DNA from: JANPEF01 sp046596055
Lineage (GTDB): Bacteria; Eisenbacteria; RBG-16-71-46; DASYSL01
NCBI GenBank assembly: GCA_046596055.1
Contig: JBKJNH010000385.1
Coordinates: 1-26,668 of the forward strand
DNA: 26,668 bases
Reading direction: 5' to 3'
The translations under genes and the position numbers were made by a program. Positions within the stretch are counted from its first letter, which is position 1. Each line of letters opens with the position of its first letter. This document shows positions 6,716-14,077 of the stretch, one piece after another. Under the pieces are notes generated by a model that was not told where the DNA came from, made no database searches, and saw nothing but the letters and a program-made list of their open reading frames with translations.

Positions 6716-6782
6716 CAGCGGGATCCTCCGATGACCCCCGATGACCGTTGACGCCCCATCGCCGTCCCCCCAAGGAGACCTC

Positions 6783-7250
6783 ATGGACTTCCAGAGCCGT
6801 GCCGTCCGCAACCTCGTCGACCTTCACGAGCGCGAGCTCCGCGCGTTCCTCGTGACCTGGCAGAAGTTCATCGCCGCCAACGCGCCCATGCCCGATGCCC
6901 GTGGCGACGAGAGCTATGCGTCGCGCGAGCACCTGATCGGGCACGTCCTCATGGCCGCACGCGCGTACATGGTGCGGTCGTGCGAGTGGGTGGGGCGCCC
7001 GGTGACCGACGTCGACATGACGACCGATGCCGCGGCGGTCGCCGGCCGGTTCGAGGCGTTTGCGGAGGAAGTGCTGGCGGCATACCGACGGCACCTGGCG
7101 TCGATGTCCACCGAGGAGGTCGAAGAGCAGAAGCACACGACGCGCTGGGGCGCGCTCATGAGCGTCGAGATGCTGCTCGAGCACGCCGTCGTCCACCCGA
7201 TGCGCCACGGAATCCAGCTCGAGCGCATCCTGGCGGGCAGCCCCGACTGA
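6783..7250 (+). CDS. DinB-like four-helix protein
   Basis: This 155-residue soluble protein looks like a DinB/YfiT-type four-helix bundle. It has a first helix with paired charges (RNLVDLHERELRAFL), a histidine in LIGHVLMAARAYM (H54), and a last helix EHAVVHPMRHGIQLERIL with H134 and H138. That is the usual metal-binding histidine triad. Known DinB-superfamily enzymes are metal-dependent, often thiol-linked transferases or isomerases; no substrate can be named here. AAGGAG 5 bases before the ATG at 6783 sets the start. It lies between mnmG and rsmG, which is not a conserved position, so it is probably an insertion into the gid cluster. Confidence 0.72.
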   Translation: MDFQSRAVRNLVDLHERELRAFLVTWQKFIAANAPMPDARGDESYASREHLIGHVLMAARAYMVRSCEWVGRPVTDVDMTTDAAAVAGRFEAFAEEVLAAYRRHLASMSTEEVEEQKHTTRWGALMSVEMLLEHAVVHPMRHGIQLERILAGSPD

Positions 7251-7265
7251 GGCAGCCCCGACTGA
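7236..7265 (+). repeat. Perfect 15-bp tandem duplication over a stop codon
   Basis: GGCAGCCCCGACTGA occurs twice in direct succession (7236-7250 and 7251-7265). The first copy carries the last codons and stop of the DinB-like gene. The second copy repeats the stop. This looks like a recent replication-slippage event. Confidence 0.9.
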
Positions 7266-7321
7266 GCTTGTCCGCCGCGCGGTGCCGTGGGATGCTGCGC
7301 CGCGAGGGAGGACCCGCCGAC

Positions 7322-7357
7322 ATGAGTGATTCCAGCAAGGACGGCAGCCCCAAGTGA
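7322..7357 (+). CDS. Possible 11-residue leader peptide before rsmG
   Basis: ATG at 7322 follows GGGAGG at a workable distance and encodes MSDSSKDGSPK, then TGA. That TGA overlaps the rsmG GTG start as GTGA (7354-7357). The arrangement fits translational coupling, in which ribosomes ending on the short frame restart on rsmG, which has no good ribosome binding site of its own. It could instead be the remnant of a displaced start region of rsmG. Confidence 0.4.
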   Translation: MSDSSKDGSPK

Positions 7358-8148
7358 GCCCCCGCCGCGAACCGCGCCCCGAGACCGTGGCGCGCAAGGC
7401 CCAGCGCCGCTTCGAAGGCGAGGGACCGCCGATCGTCCGCTCGCTGTCGGCGGCCGAGCATGCCGTGCTCGATACGATCGCGCCCACCGCCGTCGCACCC
7501 GGCGGCGGGCCCGAGACCGACACCCGCGCCGAGTCGACGCGCATCCGCGCCGAGCTCGAGGGCTTCCTGCGCGAACTCCTGGGCTGGAACAAGGACAGCA
7601 ACCTCGTCGCCGCGGGCGACCTGGGTCGACTGGTCAGCCGGCACGTGCTCGAGTCGCTGGTCGTGTTGCCGGTGCTCGATCGGCTCGCGCCGGCCGTCTC
7701 CGGCGACGAGAAGGTGCGCCTGGTCGACGTGGGCAGCGGGGCGGGCTTCCCGGCCGTGCCGATCGCGATCGCGCGCCCGACGTGGCACGTCGATGCGATC
7801 GAGTCGCGGCGGCGCAAGGGGCTGTTCCTGCAGCGCGTCGCCGAGCGCATGACGCACGCGAACTTCACCGCGCACATCGACCGCTCCGAGCGCGTCGTGT
7901 TCGAGCCCGAGCAGCGAGCGCACCTGGCGACGGCCCGTGCCGTGGCCGTGCTGACGGAACTCCTGCCGCCGCTGGCGCTCCTGGTGCGCCCGGGCGGGCA
8001 CGCCGTGTTGTTCAAGGGCAGCTCGCACGATCAAGAACGCGCGGCGTGGTCGGCGACGAAGGACAAGCACTGGACGCACGTCGAGACCGTGGCGGTGCCC
8101 GATCGTCACCTGTGGTTCGAGGTGTTCGTGCGGACGGCGGTGGACTAG
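7354..8148 (+). CDS. rsmG: 16S rRNA (guanine-527-N7)-methyltransferase RsmG (GidB)
   Basis: This 264-residue SAM-dependent methyltransferase modifies G527 in the 530 loop of 16S rRNA. The family core begins near residue 62 with RIRAELEGFLRELLGWNKDS. The SAM loop is VDVGSGAGFPAVPIA (124-138), and the later conserved ARAVAVLTELLPPL and LFKGSSHDQE stretches are present. It is about 50 residues longer than usual at the N-terminus, where the sequence is not conserved-looking. The true start might therefore be internal, but the GTG at 7354 overlaps the stop of a short upstream frame. Its stop overlaps the stop of the next, convergent gene through CTAG. Loss of this enzyme causes low-level streptomycin resistance in other bacteria. 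Confidence 0.94.
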   Translation: MSPRREPRPETVARKAQRRFEGEGPPIVRSLSAAEHAVLDTIAPTAVAPGGGPETDTRAESTRIRAELEGFLRELLGWNKDSNLVAAGDLGRLVSRHVLESLVVLPVLDRLAPAVSGDEKVRLVDVGSGAGFPAVPIAIARPTWHVDAIESRRRKGLFLQRVAERMTHANFTAHIDRSERVVFEPEQRAHLATARAVAVLTELLPPLALLVRPGGHAVLFKGSSHDQERAAWSATKDKHWTHVETVAVPDRHLWFEVFVRTAVD

Positions 8149-8657
8149 GCCGTCGTCGTCCCACCCCGCAATGCCGCCAGGATCGCATCCTGGATCGCCG
8201 GGTGTGGGGTGAAGATGCCGTCGTCGTTCAGGATCCAGTGATCCGGCGCCGGTGCGTACGAGCCGGCGACGATTCGGCCGCCGGAAACCTCGAACGTGCC
8301 GATCACATCGGGGACGTCCTCGGTACGCCCGGCGTGGGCGGCCCGCTCGTCGAGCACAAGGAGCTGCCCATCGCCGGCTTCGAGCGCGGCCATCGCGTAT
8401 TCGGAGATCGACGGCACGACGCGGCGAATGACTCCATGCGCAAAGTCGACGAACGCACGGTTGCGCGCGAAGTTGTCGGGCGCGATCCCGGCCTCGGGAT
8501 CGAACACCTTGCCGACGATCGCGTGCGGCGCGAGCCCACCGACCGCGTCGAGTTCCTCGAGCGTGAGGAACGTCAATAAATAGACGGGCCCCTCGGGCTC
8601 TTGCGCCTCGATCAGGTACAGGGGAAATCGCCGAAGCGGATCAGCCTCGCTGGACAT
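8145..8657 (-). CDS. Conserved-looking hypothetical protein
   Basis: This 170-residue soluble protein is not recognised. It is acidic, has no signal peptide, and shows a regular alpha/beta pattern: FPLYLIEAQEPEGPVYLLTF, then DNFARNRAFVDFAHGVIRRV, and a C-terminal APDHWILNDDGIFTPHPAIQ. The start at 8657 (MSSEADPLRR) is chosen because longer options are Arg/Ser-rich and lie inside the preceding gene. It overlaps the end of the membrane protein gene by 17 bases, so the two are probably co-translated. Its TAG shares a CTAG palindrome with the rsmG stop on the other strand. Confidence 0.65.
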   Translation of the reverse strand: MSSEADPLRRFPLYLIEAQEPEGPVYLLTFLTLEELDAVGGLAPHAIVGKVFDPEAGIAPDNFARNRAFVDFAHGVIRRVVPSISEYAMAALEAGDGQLLVLDERAAHAGRTEDVPDVIGTFEVSGGRIVAGSYAPAPDHWILNDDGIFTPHPAIQDAILAALRGGTTTA

Positions 8658-9105
8658 CACGCTTTGATCCGAATCCCGCCTGCACGACCGCGAGCAGCGT
8701 CCCAAGGGCGCCGAGGATCGCCAGCCCCGCGCTTGGCACCGCGAGCCACTGCAGCGACTCCTTCGCGGGACCCGTTCCACCCATCTCGGGCGCGCGGAAC
8801 GCGGCCATCAACCAGAACAGCGGATAGATCAGCGCGCCCAGTCCGAACGCGAGGGCGCTGATGCTGGCAAGCATGCCGGCGCGGCAGACCAGCGCGAGCG
8901 CCAGGATCGAGGCGAGTGCGGCGGTGCCGATCGCGCCACCGTGCAGGTGCGCGCGCTGCAGGTACGACCACGCGCGGCCGACGACGGCGTCCTTCTTCTC
9001 GACGTCGCCAGCGTAGACGGTGGCGAGCACGGCCGTTCCGCACCGATCGCGCCTCCCCTTGATCGTCTCTTCGGCGGCACCGAACGTCATCGGACGGTTG
9101 AGCAT
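8641..9105 (-). CDS. Small integral membrane protein of unknown function
   Basis: This 154-residue protein has a soluble N-terminus of about 50 residues, followed by AHLHGGAIGTAAL and three or four hydrophobic helices (about 57-75, 78-103, 118-143). The second helix region carries GLGALIYPLFWLMAA. The third region is preceded by GGTGPAKESLQWLAVPSAG. The histidine pair in AHLHGG near the membrane boundary could bind metal or haem, but this is speculation. The ATG at 9105 directly follows the stop of the upstream VOC gene with no gap, so it is translationally linked. No family is recognised. Confidence 0.65.
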   Translation of the reverse strand: MLNRPMTFGAAEETIKGRRDRCGTAVLATVYAGDVEKKDAVVGRAWSYLQRAHLHGGAIGTAALASILALALVCRAGMLASISALAFGLGALIYPLFWLMAAFRAPEMGGTGPAKESLQWLAVPSAGLAILGALGTLLAVVQAGFGSKRDVQRG

Positions 9106-9495
9106 CTACGCCGCCTTCACGTCGGGCTGCATCATGCCGAGGATGTTGCCGTCGGGATCGATGATGTAGGCGAGCCAGCCGACGCCCGCGATCGCCATCT
9201 TCGGAACCGCGACGGTCGCGCCGAGCGTCAGGCTCTTCGCCACCGACGCGTCGACCGCCTCGACGCCGACGGTGCACACGTAGGCGTGGACCGCCGACCC
9301 GTGCGGCGCCGCGGCGCCACGCCGCTGCACGAGCCCGCCGTTGATGCCCGGCGTGCCGTCGGGCCCGGTGACGATCATCCAGTAGTCCATGGGGCCGGGA
9401 AACTTCTGGAACGTCCAGCCGAACAGGGCCGAGTAGAAGTCGACGAGCGTCTGCGGGGTGGTGGCGTGGATCTCGAAGTGCATCACGCGGGACAT
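9106..9495 (-). CDS. VOC family protein (glyoxalase/bleomycin-resistance fold)
   Basis: This 129-residue protein has the two beta-alpha-beta-beta-beta modules of the vicinal oxygen chelate superfamily. It begins RVMHFEIHATTPQTLVDFYS and FGWTFQKF. The second half starts at HAYVCTVGVEAVDASVA and ends with WLAYIIDPDGNILGMMQPD, a typical VOC ending. VOC proteins include glyoxalases, dioxygenases and drug-binding proteins; the substrate is not predictable. GGAG before the ATG at 9495 supports the start. It follows another VOC gene by 9 bases in the same operon. Confidence 0.88.
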   Translation of the reverse strand: MSRVMHFEIHATTPQTLVDFYSALFGWTFQKFPGPMDYWMIVTGPDGTPGINGGLVQRRGAAAPHGSAVHAYVCTVGVEAVDASVAKSLTLGATVAVPKMAIAGVGWLAYIIDPDGNILGMMQPDVKAA

Positions 9496-9504
9496 GAGGG
9501 TCTC

Positions 9505-10005
9505 CTAGATGTTTCCGGCTTTCAGGTTGTCGAGAAACTGGTGGCCGGCGGGGGTTGCGCCGATGAGCTCGGTCACCACGCCGATTGCCGGGCGGGTGTC
9601 GAAGTAGCCGATGCGCGCCATCGGCAGGGAGAATCCCTGCACCTCGGGGAATCCAGCATCGACCAGGTGCGCGGCCGCCGCATCGTACTCGGAGTCGTCG
9701 AGCCAGTAGGCCACGTGCTGCACGCCGTCCCCGTGCTGGTCGAGCCACTCCTGGTGCACGCTCGAGCCCGAGACCGGCTGGATCAGCTCGATCTGCGTGC
9801 CGCCCGCGTAGGCGATCGACAGGTGGATGACCCAGTCCCCCGGCTTGCCGCGGTACGTGCCGTTGGTGTCCTTGGCGGACAGGCTCTGGAAGCGCAGAAA
9901 CTTCGGGATGCCCATCACCTTCTTGAAGAACTTCTCGGACGCCTCGATGTCGCGGACGACCCACGCGACCTGGCAGAACGATGGCGCAAGGATGGGCGCG
10001 CTCAT
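9505..10005 (-). CDS. VOC family protein (epimerase/glyoxalase-like)
   Basis: This 166-residue VOC-fold protein has module one CQVAWVVRDIEASEKFFKKV with GGTQIELIQPVSG, and module two HVAYWLDDSEYDAAAAHLVD ending VVTELIG. The layout resembles methylmalonyl-CoA epimerase-like members. The first metal ligand, usually His, is Gln here (QVAWVV), while E (IELIQ), H (HVAYW) and E (TELIG) are present. The ATG at 10005 overlaps the stop of the DUF1428 gene as ATGA. Substrate unknown. Confidence 0.85.
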   Translation of the reverse strand: MSAPILAPSFCQVAWVVRDIEASEKFFKKVMGIPKFLRFQSLSAKDTNGTYRGKPGDWVIHLSIAYAGGTQIELIQPVSGSSVHQEWLDQHGDGVQHVAYWLDDSEYDAAAAHLVDAGFPEVQGFSLPMARIGYFDTRPAIGVVTELIGATPAGHQFLDNLKAGNI

Positions 10006-10370
10006 TTCACGGCCTCGACGATCACCTGGAAGCCGCCGTAGAGCATGCGCTTGACGTCGAACGGATTGTTCTTCGGGTCCATCATCGCGAGGATGCGCGG
10101 GTCTTTCATGACCTTCTTGTTGACCGCGTCGCGATGCGCCTTCGACCTGTAGACGATCCACGAGAAGAGCACGGTGTCACCGCGCTTGTTCCCGAGCAGG
10201 CGCGGAAACGTCGCAGGCATCTTCTGCGCGAGGTCCTCGCCGATGCATTCGCGATATTCGAGCGCGCCGAGCTCCATCCACACCTTGCACGCTTTCTGCG
10301 CGAGCTTCTTGTACGCGGCGACGTTCTTCCGCGGAATCGGGATCAGGAATCCATCGACATAGCGCGCCAT
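10002..10370 (-). CDS. DUF1428 family protein (YbaA-like)
   Basis: This 122-residue protein matches DUF1428 along its length: MARYVDGFLIPIPRKNVAAY, ACKVWMELGALEYRECIGED, and the C-terminal DPRILAMMDPKNNPFDVKRM followed by GGFQVIVEA. The fold is a small alpha/beta barrel of the dimeric ferredoxin-like type; function is unknown. GGAG before the ATG at 10370 supports the start. Its stop overlaps the start of the VOC gene downstream. Confidence 0.9.
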   Translation of the reverse strand: MARYVDGFLIPIPRKNVAAYKKLAQKACKVWMELGALEYRECIGEDLAQKMPATFPRLLGNKRGDTVLFSWIVYRSKAHRDAVNKKVMKDPRILAMMDPKNNPFDVKRMLYGGFQVIVEAVK

Positions 10371-10422
10371 GGCGGCCTCCGTTGTCGTGAGTGTGCAGCC
10401 GGGACGGTCTCGATTGCCGATC

Positions 10423-10518
10423 CTACCGCTTCTCCTCCATGAGGCCGACGAGGTTTCCATCGGGGTCGCGGAACATGTCGCGATCGAACCCGAGCGCGCC
10501 GGCGACCTTAGCTCCGGC
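10423..10518 (-). pseudogene. C-terminal remnant of a VOC family gene
   Basis: About 30 codons ending in TAG read KVAGALGFDRDMFRDPDGNL then VGLMEEKR, the standard VOC C-terminal strand with its RDPDGN turn. Nothing upstream in this frame looks like the rest of a VOC protein; the upstream part reads as Arg/Ser-rich shadow sequence. It lies between the cupin and DUF1428 genes on their strand, so a third VOC gene was probably once part of this operon and lost its 5' part. Confidence 0.6.
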
Positions 10519-10576
10519 GGACGATCCCGGTCCATGCTCCCCGCACGTTTTCCCCCCGCTCACCCCCGCACAGCCC

Positions 10577-10939
10577 TCAGATCTCGCGCCGCTGCGCCGC
10601 CGTCTTCGGGTCACCGGTGTTCGGCGTACCCGCGCGCTCCATGATGAGGAGGTGCACCTCCTCACGCGCGACCGGACGATGCTCCACGCCCTTCGGCACG
10701 ACGAACAGTTCGCCAGGACCGAGTTCGACGTCGCCATCGCGCAGTTGAATCGTGAGCCTTCCTTGCAGCACCAGGAACAGGTCGTCCGTGTCGGCGTGAT
10801 CGTGCCACACGAACTCGCCCTGCGCCTTCACCACCATGATGTCGTGCCCGTTGAACTGCGCGACGGTGCGCGGCTGCCAGTGCTCGCTGAATGTCGCGAG
10901 TTTCGCGGCAAGATTGACGGCGGGGTTCGCGGCGCTCAT
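10577..10939 (-). CDS. Single-domain cupin, metal-binding type
   Basis: This 120-residue cupin has a clear first motif, GEFVWHDHADTDDLFLVLQG (41-60), with H46 and H48. D53 sits where Glu is usual. The second motif, GELFVVPKGVEHRP, carries H87. A bound divalent metal is likely from these residues. The C-terminus (GTPNTGDPKTAAQRREI) is typical of a common bacterial cupin subgroup. The ATG at 10939 overlaps the upstream DinB stop as ATGA, so the two proteins are co-translated. Substrate unknown; it may be a small enzyme or sensor. Confidence 0.88.
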   Translation of the reverse strand: MSAANPAVNLAAKLATFSEHWQPRTVAQFNGHDIMVVKAQGEFVWHDHADTDDLFLVLQGRLTIQLRDGDVELGPGELFVVPKGVEHRPVAREEVHLLIMERAGTPNTGDPKTAAQRREI

Positions 10940-11520
10940 GCGGTCTCTCCTTGCTTCCACGACAGCACCCCGAGGAACGGCTTCCAGGGTCCGACCGCAG
11001 CGTCCTGCGTGCGCGCCATCACGCGTGCGATCTGCGCGAGATGATTGAGGTCGTGCGTCGCCCACGTGGCAAGCAATTGCCGCATCGTCACCGGGCCGAG
11101 TGTCGGATGTTGTCCGCGCGTTGCGAGCGAGTCCGCATCGAGATCGAGTCGCACGAGCTGGTCGAGGTTGTCGCGGCGCAAGGTTGCGAACTCGTCGAGC
11201 AGCGCGCGCGTGGTCTTCGTGCGCAGCATCTCGTCGAAACCGAAGCGATCGAACGGTTCGAACGGCTTCGTGTCGCCGTGCTCGCGAATCATGCGCACAC
11301 GCGGCATCCAGTCGGTGAGCTCCCCGAGGATCAGGTGGCCGAGCACCGCGCGCGGACTGAACGTGCCCGGGCCCTCGTCGGCGAGGAGCCACGCGTCCGG
11401 GAGATCGTCGAGCCAGGCATCGAGGATCCCGGGCGTGCGCCGGAGGATGGCGAGGTGGTTGGCGAGTTCTGCCGGCGCGGGAGGATCTCCCGTTGGTGAT
11501 GTCGAGTCGTTGCGGTGCAT
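10936..11520 (-). CDS. DinB family protein
   Basis: This 194-residue DinB-superfamily four-helix bundle carries the metal-binding histidines H62 (LGHLILGE), H156 and H160 (ATHDLNHLAQIARVMA). The segment RTKTTRALLDEFATLRRDNL and the C-terminal VGPWKPFLGVL are typical of the subgroup. Likely a metal-dependent enzyme of unknown substrate. The ATG at 11520 has GGAGG about 12 bases upstream, a little far, but no better start is visible. It is the first gene of the minus-strand operon running down to 8145. Confidence 0.87.
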   Translation of the reverse strand: MHRNDSTSPTGDPPAPAELANHLAILRRTPGILDAWLDDLPDAWLLADEGPGTFSPRAVLGHLILGELTDWMPRVRMIREHGDTKPFEPFDRFGFDEMLRTKTTRALLDEFATLRRDNLDQLVRLDLDADSLATRGQHPTLGPVTMRQLLATWATHDLNHLAQIARVMARTQDAAVGPWKPFLGVLSWKQGETA

Positions 11521-12012
11521 GGTTCTGATAACCTCCGCTGTAAGCCATTGTGGGGCAATCGCATGCCGGTCTCTTGCCGTACTGAGGCATGGGCTTCATT
11601 CGCCAAGATACTCCGCAACCTACATCAGGGCAATCGCTTACGCAACACAGGCGCCACAGAAGTCCCCAACACGCTACGGGTCAACGTGATCCACCAACAG
11701 GTTGCCTCGAGCAAGACTAGCGGCGCGGGCTCGTGCAGCACGTTCCAGGGGCGATCGAGCTCGAACCAGGGGACCATCAGGAACTACGCGAGCGAGCCGA
11801 AGTGGCTCCTCCGGAGTCACCAGGGTCGGGACGGATCGGGTCGGCCGAGTCGTGATTCGGACGGCCGACGCGGGAGACAGTCTCGAAGGCCGAGAACACC
11901 GCGATGATCTTGGCCGACTGGTGAAGCGGGTCGGAGAGGACTTCCGGTGCCTCCGTAGCTACCGGTCAGTGACGCCGCGAGAGTTCCTGGCCGGCCCGGG
12001 CCCCGTCACGCA
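11521..12012. other. Gene-free region before the par locus, partly lower in GC
   Basis: No gene is supported in these 490 bases. The part from about 11560 to 11720 is visibly less GC-rich than the surroundings. On the minus strand a frame of 49 codons (GTG at 11820, TAG at 11674) reads TPEEPLRLARVVPDGPLVRA and ends GNLLVDHVDP. It looks somewhat protein-like but matches no family I recognise. Other frames here are Arg/Ser-rich shadows. No DnaA boxes, tRNA or known RNA motif was found. Confidence 0.35.
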
Positions 12013-12028
12013 CGTTTCACGTGAAACA
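12013..12028. promoter_or_regulatory. parS centromere site 1
   Basis: The sequence CGTTTCACGTGAAACA differs from the bacterial chromosomal parS consensus TGTTTCACGTGAAACA only in the first base and contains the full GTTTCACGTGAAAC palindrome. It lies about 240 bases upstream of parA. ParB loads here and spreads. Confidence 0.95.
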
Positions 12029-12092
12029 TCCCGCCGTGCTCGCAGGGGCCGGCGCGATGATTCCCAGCCCGCTCTGAACCCCTATCGCATCG

Positions 12093-12108
12093 GGTTTCAC
12101 GTGAAACA
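12093..12108. promoter_or_regulatory. parS centromere site 2
   Basis: GGTTTCACGTGAAACA contains the complete parS palindrome, with one difference from the consensus at the first base. Its centre is exactly 80 bases from that of site 1. It lies between site 1 and the par promoter. Confidence 0.95.
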
Positions 12109-12171
12109 TGCGCGCCGACCCGCCGAGAGCGCCCCGCAACCCCTTGCCCAACATCGCGCGGGAGAACAGTA

Positions 12172-12201
12172 TTGACGCTACTGCCACGCGCTCCGTAGTT
12201 T
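12172..12201 (+). promoter_or_regulatory. Probable promoter of the parA-parB-bactofilin operon
   Basis: TTGACG at 12172-12177 is a good -35. TAGTTT at 12196-12201, after 18 bases, is a weak -10. It would give a leader of about 50 bases before the parA ATG. The -10 match is only moderate. Confidence 0.4.
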
Positions 12202-12260
12202 GGTCGAAGTTCAACGCCCCCGCAGTCCGGACCCGGCCCCCGCAAGGATGTGATGTCCCA

Positions 12261-13019
12261 ATGGGCAAGGTGATTGCCGTTGCCAGCCAGAAGGGCGGCG
12301 TCGGAAAGACGACCACCGCGATCAACCTCAGCGCGTGCGCTGCCGAGGAAGGCAAGCGCGTCCTGTTGATCGATATCGACCCGCAGGGCAATGCGGGAAG
12401 CGGACTTGGCCTCGTTCCCGACGAGGCCGAGCCAACGCTCTACGAGGTGTTGGTCGACAACTTCCCGATCGAGCAGGCGATCCACAAGGATCTTCTCCCC
12501 GGACTCGACATGCTGCCGGGGGGCCAGAAGTTGTCTGGCGCCGAAGTCGAGCTCGTCACGGTCATGGCTCGCGAGACCAAGCTTCGCCAGGCGCTCGCGA
12601 CGGTCCGCGATCAGTACGACTACGTCTTCATCGACTGCCCGCCTTCCCTCGGGCTGCTGACCGTCAATACCCTGACCGCGGCAGACTCGGTGCTGATCCC
12701 GCTCCAGTGCGAGTACTACGCGCTCGAGGGCCTGACCCAGCTTGTCCGCACGATTCAGCTCGTGCAGGAGAACCTGAATCCGGCCCTTCGGATCGAAGGC
12801 GTGCTCCTCACCATGTTCGACGCGCGCTTGAACCTCTCGCAGCAGGTTGCGGACGAGGCCCGAAAGTTCTTCTCCGATCGCGTCTATCGCACCGTGATTC
12901 CCCGCAATGTTCGGCTCAGCGAGGCCCCAAGCTTCGGCAAGGCGATCATTCACTACGACGGAAGCTCTACCGGTGCAGAGAGTTATCGTGCTCTCGCCCA
13001 GGAGGTCATGACCCCATGA
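12261..13019 (+). CDS. parA: Chromosome-partitioning ATPase ParA (Soj)
   Basis: This 252-residue protein has all ParA/MinD motifs: deviant Walker A KGGVGKTTT (11-19), switch LLIDIDPQGN with D38 and D40, Walker B-like VFIDCPPSLG with D125, and the C-terminal NVRLSEAPSFGKAIIHYD block typical of chromosomal Soj. It binds ATP, dimerises on DNA, and is cycled by ParB to move replicated origins apart. Length is normal. The start at 12261 is fixed by the conserved KVIAVASQKGG beginning, although the nearest AAGGA is rather far upstream. Its TGA overlaps the parB ATG as ATGA. Two parS sites lie just upstream. Confidence 0.97.
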   Translation: MGKVIAVASQKGGVGKTTTAINLSACAAEEGKRVLLIDIDPQGNAGSGLGLVPDEAEPTLYEVLVDNFPIEQAIHKDLLPGLDMLPGGQKLSGAEVELVTVMARETKLRQALATVRDQYDYVFIDCPPSLGLLTVNTLTAADSVLIPLQCEYYALEGLTQLVRTIQLVQENLNPALRIEGVLLTMFDARLNLSQQVADEARKFFSDRVYRTVIPRNVRLSEAPSFGKAIIHYDGSSTGAESYRALAQEVMTP

Positions 13020-14077
13020 CGAGAAAGGCCCTTGGGCGAGGACTCGGCGCCCTGATCCCCGGCGCGCCCACGCCGCACGACGCGGCCGACGCCGCGGAAG
13101 CGGCTGCGGAAGCGGCTGCCGAGGCGCGGGAAGCGGTCGGCGGCGTGGAGCCCCCGACGCCGGCGCCTCTTCCGTCTGCGCCCGCATTCTACAGCCCCCC
13201 AGTCGCTTCCGGGCCGACGGCAGTTTCCCCAGCGGGCGTGGCCGCGGCGGATTTCGAGCCCGGCGTGGTCGAGATCCCGCTCGATCGCATCGATCCGAAC
13301 CCCAAGCAGCCGCGGCTCGAGTTCGACAGTGACGCGCTCGCTGAACTCGCCGAGTCCATCCGCGCCCAGGGCGTGCTTCAGCCGGTCCTCGTCCGCCCCG
13401 CGGGCGAGCGCTTCCAGCTCGTCGCCGGCGAACGCCGCTTCCGCGCGTCGCAGAAGCTGGGTCGCGCGACGATTCCGGCCATCGTCCGTCCGATCGAGGA
13501 CGATGAACTCCTCGAGGTCGCGCTCATCGAGAACCTTCAGCGCGAAGATCTCAATGCGATCGAGGAAGCGCTGGGCTACCAGCGCCTGATCGACGAGCTG
13601 CGTTACTCGCACGACAAGATGAGCCAGCGCGTCGGCAAGAGTCGCTCGGCCATCACCAATGCGCTTCGCTTGCTCGCACTTCCCGCCGCGGTCCAGACGA
13701 TGGTTTCACGTGAAACACTCACGGCCGGTCACGCGCGCGCACTGCTCGCGCTTCCGTCAGGCGCGGAGATCGAAGCGCACGCGCGCTACGTCGCCGACAT
13801 GGGTCTCTCGGTGCGCAAGACCGAGGCGCTCATCGCCCGCAAGCTGCGCCGCAAGAGCACGCCGCGACGCACGCGTGGCAGTGGCGTGGGCTCGCAAGGT
13901 GGTGTAGATGCGGTTTCTAGCAACTACGCCGAGTGGACGACCGTGCTTCGTCGCAAGCTCGCGACGCAGGTGCGCATCGTGCCGGCGCCGACCGGCGAAC
14001 GCGGCCAGATCGAAGTCGAGTATTACGGCGAGACCGACCTCGAGCGTCTGCTCGAACTCCTGGGGGTGATGGAATGA
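13016..14077 (+). CDS. parB: Chromosome-partitioning protein ParB (Spo0J), a CTPase DNA clamp
   Basis: This 353-residue protein begins with the ParA-stimulating peptide ALGRGLGALIPG (5-16). An Ala/Glu- then Pro-rich linker to about residue 80 is longer than in many homologues. The CTP-binding ParB/Srx domain follows, with GERRFRAS at 138-145 and ENLQRED at 172-178. The helix-turn-helix KMSQRVGKSRSAITNALRLL (201-220) recognises parS. A C-terminal dimerisation domain ends ERLLELLGV. Codons 230-235 (VSRETL) contain a parS site. It starts by ATGA overlap with parA and ends by ATGA overlap with the bactofilin gene, so all three are made from one transcript. Confidence 0.97.
   Translation: MTRKALGRGLGALIPGAPTPHDAADAAEAAAEAAAEAREAVGGVEPPTPAPLPSAPAFYSPPVASGPTAVSPAGVAAADFEPGVVEIPLDRIDPNPKQPRLEFDSDALAELAESIRAQGVLQPVLVRPAGERFQLVAGERRFRASQKLGRATIPAIVRPIEDDELLEVALIENLQREDLNAIEEALGYQRLIDELRYSHDKMSQRVGKSRSAITNALRLLALPAAVQTMVSRETLTAGHARALLALPSGAEIEAHARYVADMGLSVRKTEALIARKLRRKSTPRRTRGSGVGSQGGVDAVSSNYAEWTTVLRRKLATQVRIVPAPTGERGQIEVEYYGETDLERLLELLGVME
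13702..13717. promoter_or_regulatory. parS centromere site 3, inside parB
   Basis: GGTTTCACGTGAAACA occurs within the parB reading frame and encodes the VSRET residues after the helix-turn-helix. An intragenic parS at this position in parB is known from other bacteria, including Bacillus subtilis, so it is likely functional. Confidence 0.95.

Noticed and set aside
11702..12175. A 157-codon plus-strand frame across the parS region
   Set aside because: It is Arg/Ala-rich, spans two parS sites, has no ribosome binding site and resembles no protein.
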